A stretch of DNA of 64,000 nucleotides from Patiria pectinifera (lineage: Eukaryota; Echinodermata; Asteroidea; Valvatida; Asterinidae), in contig CM057138.1 in NCBI GenBank assembly GCA_029964075.1, positions 5,698,932-5,762,931 on the forward strand, in the 5' to 3' direction. A model generated the notes under the pieces. It was not told where the DNA came from, ran no database searches, and saw nothing but the letters and a program-made list of their open reading frames with translations. Made by a program: the position numbers and the translations under genes. The stretch's first letter is position 1. Each line of letters begins with the position of its first letter. Below are positions 55,435 to 64,000 of this stretch, one piece after another.

Positions 55435-56861
55435 TTTTGCCACATGGTGCTACTGCAACAACTTACCGTACGGTACCTTTTGTAAAATTTATCTTAAAGA
55501 TTATGTCCATGCTCTTTTCGAATTTTGGCCCGAACTTGTTTTGAAGTTGCTATTTTCTAGCAACACAAACGTTATTTCACTTTTAAATTAGACACTGTAG
55601 GCCTACAGAAAAAGAAAATGGCTCATGTTTTAGTTATTGAGGAATCACTTAATGAATTTCGAATGGTTTACGGACCAACCATGTTTCTGTTCTCACAGGG
55701 ACGTCTGGTTCCCATCTCCTATCAGAACTGATAATATAGGAACCGAGAACCCGTCTACTGGCAGCGTGGATCTTTTAAAATAAAAGCCTTTCTCCAGAGG
55801 GTTACTGATGATGCAAAAAATAGGGGAAACGTTTTTCGACTAAAATAAAATGTACAAGTTTTATACATGTTAGGAGAAACAAAAATCAAATTTGTTGAAT
55901 ATCAAGGACTGTACGTCTTTAAATCACAACACATGTTTGGAGTGATGATTGAAACCTGTGGTAATGGATCATAACCCTACTGATGGTCTATAATCAGTCA
56001 GATTGATTTCCCATTGATCGCCCAGCACAGGAAGGAAACTGAAACTGATTCTCTGGTCTGGACCGGCACCAACGATCCATCACCTGAGTTACAAATGTAC
56101 AGAGCAGCACTCAAGTTACAAACTAAAATGGTCAGGATTTCTGGCAGCGCTTTAGTGGCATTTTTAACATACACCTCACGGTTATAAATACTTTTAGCAG
56201 CTAGTTTTACAGTCTCGGCCCAAGACGTCAGTGATCGAGAGCGACATTTGCAATGATCTGTAGCGCCCTTGCATTATGCATAATTGATTTTTTACATTCT
56301 CTCACTAATGTCTTGGTCATTTTTCGAGCAATGGGGGCGTGGCCATTTTAGGTACATTGTAAATTGGACCGTCTGTTAATTTGAACAAACAGCAGTTCCC
56401 AATTGCCGCAGTAGTCGCGCCTTCGCGCCCCGTATCACTGCGTCGCGAATGTTTACAACTGTCTGGCGAGCCACTATTTCTCGATCGCTGATTGGTTCCC
56501 TAGGAAAGCGATAGGATGCTGGGTCACTGTCAACGTGCATATAGCCCACACAACCGGGCAAACCTTTGAACTATTTCTCGATCGCTGATTGGTTCCGTAG
56601 AAAAGCCTACGCAGAAAATAACAAAAATTTAAACCGCTTATAATACGAAATAGCCAAGACGTTAGTGCGAGGAGGCCCGCTGGTCTAATTGTTGTGCCAT
56701 GGCGCACTATGCACCATCCACTATCGATCACTAGCGTCTTGGGTAAAGACTACTAGATTTATGGCCTTTCCCACTATCCAAAATCTCCATGTTGGACCTG
56801 GGTCCAATATAAACGAAGACTTTGGGAACCCCTTTTACACTTAATTTTTTCGTAAACCTAC

Positions 56862-57158
56862 AAAAAAAATACTCACTTTCAGAATGTTGATACAGTGCTG
56901 GAGACGGTGGCAAGCGCGTGCTGCGGCTAAAAGCTTCTGAAGAAATGCAGGATCACCCACGATGTCATTGCACACCTCCTCGATCATGTGTTGCGCCAAA
57001 CGATCCTGGAGGTGTGCAATGACATCGGGTGTGATCCTGCATTCCTTCAGAAGCTTTTTGGCCGCAGCACGCGCCTTCCGCCACCGTCTCCAGTGCTGTA
57101 TCGACTTTGGAGGACACAAAGTCGAAAGTGGCAGATTCGGAAACTGAGTATTTTTTTC
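56862..57158. mobile_element. Foldback element, arms about 90 bp and loop about 28 bp
   Basis: TACAGTGCTGGAGACGGTGG to TGCACACCTCC (56891-56978) is mirrored with about 90 percent identity at 57009-57100. Outside, AAAAAAATACTCA is mirrored by TGAGTATTTTTTT. Both arms are unusually GC-rich for the area and stay open in several frames, so they may derive from a coding sequence that was not recognised. Confidence 0.8.
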
Positions 57159-57991
57159 GTATGGCGTTTAAATCTCACCCTCTTGCACAAAGCTGATGAA
57201 AGTCGCTCCATAAAATGGTCATGTCTTGTTTACACGATCTGAAACTTTGGTTTAATTCCACTGGTAAACAACCGAGTTATTTAGTATCAAAGGTATGTTT
57301 TTTTGACATGTGCAGGACATATTTGCCTTGCCTTCCCATTTTCAAAGGGACCCAGTTCTGCCTAACGATGGGCCTGTGGTGAAGAGATACACGTAGACCT
57401 ACATGTACTGTATGTACTGTAGATGGTACATGTACAATACACTATTGCCGACGAGGTGGACTTTTTGCGGTTATGAAACCATTTCCTTTATCCAACTGAT
57501 TGCTTCTCCATAGTTTTATTTGGAAATGGTGCCTGTTTGTGCCCATGCCTCAGAGGCAGTTTCCCATCCCCCCCACAGTGAATGAGGCTGAAAGCCCGCC
57601 TCCTTGTATGCAGTAGCCTTTAGATACGAACAAGTTCTACCAACATTTTGATAATTGTGCTGCTCAATAAAATGGCATGCAGACATCTACCGGTACATGT
57701 CTCATAATTGTGCACTATTGTACACAGAGCTATAACACCTATTTGTTTATGTTTAATTAAACCCACACTTTGTAGGCATGTTTATCTTCCTTTTGTGTTT
57801 AGGGGCAATAATGTTAACTTGTCCAGACAGAGGAAGCCATTACAGTATCTGTGGTTAATTTGCACCAGTAGAGGGTCATCGGAACTGCTCGCTGTCTCCT
57901 GTATTTCCTGTCCGATTATTCTTGTGGTCCACAAATGTACACACTTTCTGTGCAGTCTTCTCTAGTTTAATACAACAATGCACATTCTACA

Positions 57992-58350
57992 GGGTGAGTA
58001 AAAAAAAATGCATCTCAAATGGCAGGACCAATTTTTGAAGGAAGTTTTGCCTGTAGCACTTACAAAAATCTGGGATATGAAAGCCCAGTCATCAAGCTTT
58101 CTTTTAGTACAAGAATCATTCAGATCACTCATGTACTTTTCAAGTTACAGCATTTTTAACACAAACACCGTTTAAAAGTTCTTTCCACGGATCACAAAAA
58201 AGTAAGTGTTCGTTCAGCACTTCAGCAAAACGAAAACAATTTTCATAGGGATGCATTTGAATTGTTTTCATTTTGCTAAAAGAACACGTCCCTTTTTGTG
58301 ATCCGTGGAATGAACTTTAAAACGGTGTTTGTGTTCAAAATTCTGTGCTT
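57992..58350. mobile_element. Foldback repeat, third copy, CAGGGTGAGTAAAAAAA end
   Basis: CAGGGTGAGTAAAAAAAAATGCATCTCAAATG at the left. AAAGTTCTTTCCACGGATCACAAAAA is mirrored by TTTTTGTGATCCGTGGAATGAACTTT and GAAAACAATTTTCAT by its complement. The right outer half is missing. Same family as 9051 and 32150. Confidence 0.75.
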
Positions 58351-59330
58351 TATAACGTCCGAGTCCATATTGTACCTAGATTTAGGCCACCTCAAGGCCC
58401 AAAAAACAAATAGGGATAGTCTTAAAAATGCACTTAAAACACAAAGCATTAAGCATGTACAGTAGTTTTGTGGTAAAAAAAAATAAATTACTTTCAAAAA
58501 CAAAAACAAAACAACAAAACGCACAAAGGGTTCAAAGGCTAGCTACCCAATACTGGTCAACACCAGCTCTGGCATGATAGACATCAATTTCAAACCGATT
58601 CATTTTTGTCCAAATCATAATGTTTTGAACTAAATACACTCCATGTAAGGGGTTGTACATACATGTACAAATCGTACAACAAGTTGAAGGGGTCAGTCAA
58701 TTTCCCCCTGCTGTGTCCCCGCTGGGCCACAGTAGGGAACTGATGTCAAATCCTTGGGGCAAGACTAGCTTTACTTGGTGAACTGGTGAAATGCAAAAAA
58801 CCCAAGACTACACTTCTAATGACCTTAGTCTGACTTGAGAAGTTTAGGGTGTACATGAAGAGCCACTGATTTTTCGTTTAAACAAATTTCCCTTTCAGGT
58901 AATTATCCATTTCAGCTACAAACATGACAAAATACAAATGTACTGTGCAGGAAAATTCATTTCCTGCTTCATCATCTGGGTCATAAAGTCATGTTCACTA
59001 GATTTCTGTCGAACAATTTTGCTTGTTAGAACTTGAATAAATGACACTACTCAAAAGGTGTACACAAATTGAAAATGTTACATGAATTTAATTGCAAATT
59101 CTTTTTTTGTGGTTTATCCCAAAAAGATAAATCTTGTTTCAAAAGGTGGAGTAAGTTAATTTCATTGTCTGCATGATCATGAAGGATTAATTTAGAATTG
59201 AAAACTACATGTCTTTAGGCTTTAAAATTATCCATGTTTCTTTGAGTATTTTGCTATTTGCCCATGGAGCTGAATTCAACAAAACCCGAAACAGTGAAAT
59301 GTGCTCAATTCAACAAGATCCAAATTCTCA

Positions 59331-59831
59331 TTAACTCTTTCAGTGCCAAAGTTGTACATGTACGAGGTGTTTTTGTTAGTTTGAAATCGCCAACCTCGTA
59401 CATGTACGAGGTAATGTTCGTACTTAAAATCGCCAAACCTCGTACATGTACGAGGTAGAGTAAGCATGTTATCACAAGGGAGCGCTCTCACTCTTTCTAA
59501 TGACATCATTTTCATTCAGGTACGACCTGTATTTATTTGTTTCATTCGAGTTCTTGCAAGAGGGCGCAGCACTGACACTCATATTTTCTGCAAAAATTGC
59601 GGAATTGCCCTGCGTGCAGTGTTTCAGAGTGTGTCACTATGTTCGTGACTACTATTGACTTTCCAATGTACCAAGTATATACATGTACCAGAGAGCAACA
59701 ACAACAAATTTAGTGAGTAAAACTTATTTACTTTTTTTTTTTTACAGAATTTTGAACAATTACAAAAAGCGCTCGAAGTTGGGCACTTTAGGGTTAAACT
59801 TTTCAAATTTCGCGGGCACTGAAAGAGTTAA
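59331..59831. mobile_element. TTAA-flanked element with CTCTTTCAGTGCC ends and palindromic 44-bp repeats
   Basis: TTAACTCTTTCAGTGCC at the left is exactly mirrored by GGCACTGAAAGAGTTAA at the right: 13-bp inverted ends plus TTAA on both sides, very like piggyBac-type termini. Near the left end are three copies of a 44-bp unit. Each contains the palindrome ACCTCGTACATGTACGAGGT (perfect at 59393-59412 and 59437-59456, imperfect at 59351-59368). Confidence 0.88.
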
Positions 59832-60360
59832 ATGAGAGGATTTTTTTTAAATGCCAAGTTGCCGACATTAACAAAATATACCAACATACAATCAACAGTA
59901 CTGATTGATTCAACAGTTTAAAGGGTTATTGTTAGGCCAGGTATGGTTTTTCCAAACATTAGAATCATCACTAGCACTAGCACAATATGTTTGTACAAGT
60001 TTAAATTCAATAACATCCTACGGTACATATGTAGAAAGTTGAATCTACACATTTGGAAACTTTCTATTATGTCAAGTACAAAATGTATACATTGTATTAA
60101 ATTGTTGTGTTCAATTTTAACTTTTTATACAGTCAGCCCAAGGTCAAGGTTGTATCTGTGACCACACATACACTGGGCCGGGACAGATGGTATCCATTTA
60201 AAGTGCTGGCTCAATGCTGAAATGTAAACTTAGGATCATTTGCATTTATCCCGAAAGGTCTACCGAATTATTCTCAAAAAAGGTTACTTGGATTAATTAA
60301 AGATTGTACTGACCAGTACTAAACATCCTGTGAAATTACTCCGCGTCTTGCTTGCTGTCA

Positions 60361-60776
60361 TTAACCCTAACTCCCTAGGCCTTTTTGCTAGGATGTAGCC
60401 TCAATCCTGCAAAATCCTCCAATTGGCCTCGTGGAAAAATAGCATATAGCCTCAATCCTGCAAATTCCTCCATTATTTCTTGAATATGGTCCATGGAGGG
60501 GTGACCACTGCCTGAATCCTGCAAAATCCTCCGGCTATTACTGTCAATAGGCTGAGGCAGAGGCAGTGACATCCTGGAGCAGTACGGAGGTTGTCAAGTA
60601 TAATCAAGGACTACATTTATGCACGACTGAGCATAAACAACACAAGGTACGGCCCAAGACCTTGACACAGTGCGTACTCCGAAATCAGCAACGCACTTTT
60701 GCCATGTAACCTCAATCCTGCAAATTCCTCCAATTTGCAAAAAGGATTTTGGAGGATTCAGGGCGGTTAGGGTTAA
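60361..60776. mobile_element. TTAA-flanked MITE, CCCTAAC / TGCAAAATCCTCC family, copy 2
   Basis: TTAA-CCCTAACTCCCTAGGCC at the left and GGGCGGTTAGGG-TTAA at the right. It is the reverse complement of 12337-12730 over most of its length, sharing CTATTGACAGT, GAGGCAGAGGCAGTGACATC and CCTGAATCCTGCAAAATCC. Confidence 0.88.
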
Positions 60777-61359
60777 GAAGAAATCAAGAAATGTACGTAG
60801 GTGATTTTCAAAGTATCGGTATCAGTCAATTGACTGATTTTTGGAAATAAAGAGTGCTACATGTACATATGGACAAAATTGTGTTTCACGATTAAACATG
60901 TTAAAAGGCTGTGCATGGTTTTTACTGTTTTCTCAAAAAGTGTAATATCCACTGTGCTGAAAATCAAATCGGTTGTGTTTAAAACGTTTTTCTTTGGATT
61001 TTGAGTCAAAAGTGGTGTTATTATTGGAACCTGTTCCAAATTGTACAATGTATATTTTCCCATTCTTAACTCCATCTAAAATCACCCACATTCCAGAAAA
61101 ATCACCACATGAGCGAATCAGGTTTGGATGGACATGAGAAAGAAAAAACTTTGTGGCAAAACAAATGTCAGTCTATAGTCTATACACACTGTGGCTATTT
61201 TGTAGGTTATTGGAAGTTTTGGAACCAATTTGTTCGGAATTCATGAATATCAACAGATCATCGTAGTTCTAACAATACTTCAAGAAGTGAACTTCAACTG
61301 GTCTAATACCTTATCCCACCCAGTTGCCAAATTTTGTTTTCCTAGACGGATCTCCATTT

Positions 61360-63362
61360 GGGCAATTCCACGGTAACGGAAGGACGTTTTCACTCATTAA
61401 ACAAAATTTCAAATGTATGTATCACAGACACTGTTCATAGTTACAGCAAACAAATGTCACAATTGTATTGCTATAATGCTACATGTACTTTCATTTTCCA
61501 CACTTTTGAGGGGCATGAATGCCTCCCGTTTCTGAATTATGAATATTAATGAGGTCGGAACGGAAGGACGGTAAAATGGACAAGGGTTTTCCAACTTACT
61601 CGCGTTTTGCGTAAACTCTGTGAATTTTATGGGGCAATTATATTTTAAAGGTAGGAAATGGAATCCCTGAAGCTTTATCTATAGTACTATACCGCCTTTC
61701 ATTTGACTTTAAGTGTTTCAGTAATATAATTACAACGTTTTAAGCAGATTATAATTTGGTAACGGAAGGACGGTAACGGAAGGACAAAAGGTTTACTCAA
61801 TTATAGCATGAACAAAATGTGAATTTACACTAATTATACAAGTGAAACAAATTGTTGAAATGTGTAACTGAATGTGAAATCAACAATATGCAGACCTGGC
61901 ATAAATAATTATACCCAAGAAACTATTGAGATAAAGATAGAAGCCTGCTAATTAATGATAACAAAAAAACAAAAAAAAACAACCAAAAACACATAATTCA
62001 CGAACACAAGACAACTACAGAAATGGACTTCAAACCCATCACCTCAATCCTTAAAAGTTGAAATACACAGTATTTGAACACTTGAGTATATTGGTTACAT
62101 GTTCACCAACAACTTTTAATAATAATACCGTTAGGTTCAGTGGTTTACCTAAAGGGTGGGGGTGGGGGCGACCAGCCTACATACATACATTTAAGGTAAA
62201 AACATCTACCGGTAGAACTGATGGCTTCTGTTAGGTGTTGCTTTTAATTGAACTCTAAAATCAATGTTTGAAATCAAATTACAATGATTTAGAGTAGTAA
62301 CAATTAATTTATAAACATCCAAACTGAAATTGTTAACTTGGGCATAATTTGTCAAAGATTGCACCTCACATGTCTTACAAATGTAAATTGAATGAAAGAG
62401 CCCCAAAGTACCGGTACTTTCTGCCATCTCATTTTTGTCTTAATTTGCTTCTGGAATGGCTTCACAGAATTCGTATCTTTCTCTATTGTCCATGAATGCT
62501 GATGGCAGCAACTTTATGATTTGATTTTCTGCAACAACTCCATACATACATGTACAAGTACTGGTACATGTACATGTACATCGGCATATGTACATGTACA
62601 TTGTACATGTTGTACATATGCCTGTACCATCCTTTGTAATAAACACCTTGCCCTGCTTATCCCGCTTTTGTGAAGGTGGGTCACATGAATGTCCTTTCAA
62701 TGCTCATTATACATGCATGTATTTGCAGTGATTTTCATTTTTCAAACATGAGCGCAAATGTTGTAACATTTGATAAAAATACGATTTGTCTTTCCGTTAC
62801 GGTCCTTCCGTTACCAATATGGTAACGGAAGGACGTGATTTAATTAATTGTAATTAAAAAACGAGAAGTACAGCAGTGTCAGTTATAATGTCATATTGAA
62901 GGCCTACCTAAACTTGCTTTGCACAATAACTTTCAATGCATTCATACTGCAAGTTTTAAAAATAAATTAAAAATATGTATTTTTTTCGGTAACGGAAGGA
63001 CATTTTCGAAGGCTGAAATATTAGAAGTCACTGAAGCGAAACAAATTACGCAAAATGTTAAAAACAAGTTTTAGTCGGTTTTTCGAGACCAACATTTTCT
63101 CATGACAGAAACTGATGGCATTAGTACATATTTTTGTGTGTGTATTGGTAGAATACTTTCATATCACTATTAATCACATTTTTAGGATTAAAACATGATT
63201 ATTACATAATCCTATTTTTTGGTACCGAAATGTATAAAAAATAAAATTTCGACTTCAAATCTTGAAAATATAGACTTTTAGCTTTCATTTGATGCCAAAT
63301 TTGTTTAGGTCACAGGTATTTGAATTTTTTGGTGTCATGTCCACTTTGGTGTGGAATTGCCC
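61360..63362. mobile_element. 2-kb non-autonomous element with GGTAACGGAAGGAC motifs
   Basis: GGGCAATTCCAC at 61360-61371 is mirrored by GTGGAATTGCCC at 63351-63362. ATTT lies directly outside both ends, a possible 4-bp target duplication. GGTAACGGAAGGAC occurs near 61372, 61557, 61757, 61771, 62820 and 62989 and reversed near 62800. The rest is AT-rich with no transposase. Confidence 0.75.
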
Positions 63363-63971
63363 ATTTGCAAAATTGTTAATGTAACATGTGTTCTCCCCTA
63401 TACCCCCCCCCCCAATGTATTTGACTACGAAGCTGGTAGTCCATAGGCCAAGCTGCAGATCAGCTGTTAGAGGCTTGTTGCCCTCCAGATATAATTCCTC
63501 CCACCGTCATTGCGTAGTGCATTCTTGTCACTGTGGGGGTGCTCTGGCTGTCGTCTTGCATTCACTGTGCATTACATATGGGTTACAGGAATATTATATC
63601 ACCATGATGCGATATCATTTACCATGTTGCATTGCTGTACTGGTCAAAATTTAGGACCTGATGCATTGCATACAGTGCAGTCATGGTTCATTTTTTCAAC
63701 AACGCAAATGTGTAAGTTTACACAAACATGAAAAGCCACTGATTTCACACTATACCGGTACCGGGTACATGTTCGGTACACATGTGTACATTAATTTGGC
63801 GAATGTTGACCAAACAAAGTGTTAGTTGTATGAATTGTGCAGCAAGGCATATTTCATATTTCAATCCTTTGCCAAAATGACATCCTGTCTTTGGTATAGG
63901 GCCCACTACATGATACACATATAAAATGTGCATTCTGATTCTGAAGGCAACCACCGTTTGAAAAAAAAAAT

Positions 63972-64000
63972 TCGCGAAAGCGAAAGCGAACGCGAATTTG
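63972..64000. repeat. Start of another GCGAAAGC / GCGAACGCGAATTTG repeat
   Basis: GCGAAAGCGAAAGCGAACGC, then GAATTTG matches 13062-13087 inside the palindromic MITE at 13036-13214. The copy is cut by the window end. Confidence 0.55.

Larger units (their letters stand above)
52358..64000 (-). other. Laminin intron 1 (5' part of the gene continues beyond the window)
   Basis: More than 11.6 kb without a recognisable coding exon on either strand. It holds the SINE head, the foldback element, TTAA elements and other repeats listed separately. Neither the N-terminal half of LN nor the usual signal peptide was found here, so exon 1 should be to the right of 64000. Confidence 0.75.

Noticed and set aside
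55800-55850. CTGATGA...GAAAC order resembling a hammerhead ribozyme core
   Set aside because: The bases between CTGATGATGC and GGGGAAACG do not form a stem II, and no helix I/III pairing is visible.

Overview
This is a eukaryotic genomic window: intron-rich, AT-rich non-coding DNA with GC-richer exons, GT-AG splice sites, and many short DNA transposons and tandem repeats. The content (a laminin gamma gene, a DHRS12-type reductase, a Penelope-like retroelement, hAT-type and TTAA-flanked MITEs, frequent TACATG repeats) suggests a marine invertebrate, probably a deuterostome such as an echinoderm. The species cannot be fixed from sequence alone.

Layout. The left edge (253-2139, + strand) holds the last two coding exons of a short-chain dehydrogenase/reductase that resembles DHRS12. 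Its last intron contains a decayed Penelope-like element on the opposite strand. From 52357 down to 5627 (- strand) lies almost all of a laminin gamma-chain gene, 27 coding exons that join in frame into 1485 residues. They cover part of the LN domain, an LE array interrupted by an L4 domain, the LE module with the nidogen-binding loop, the interchain cysteines, the coiled coil and the C-terminus. The exon for the signal peptide and the start of LN is not in the window and should lie beyond 64000. The two genes are convergent, with their 3' ends facing each other across 2140-5626.

Most notable observation. Inside the 14.8-kb intron that separates LE1 from LE2, a short exon (37754-37850, - strand) encodes a clean signal peptide after an in-frame stop. 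It ends in the same phase, and with the same CAA-G|GT boundary, as the upstream LE1 exon. Spliced to the LE2 exon it gives an uninterrupted 1314-residue secreted laminin gamma chain with no LN domain and no LE1. In domain layout this recalls the vertebrate gamma-2 chain, but here it would come from an internal promoter. Two tandem-repeat arrays (about 110 bp x4 and about 190 bp x5) sit immediately upstream of this exon.

The introns and the right-hand 11.6 kb (52358-64000, no coding exon seen) are dense in small mobile elements. At least ten are bounded by TTAA at both ends, most with CCCT/AGGG-like or AAGG/CCTT-like termini, as expected for non-autonomous piggyBac-type elements. Others include a hAT-type MITE with a perfect 8-bp target duplication, several foldback elements, a perfect 79-bp-arm palindrome carrying histone-like 3' hairpins, a 2-kb element with repeated GGTAACGGAAGGAC motifs, tRNA-derived SINE heads, and minisatellites.
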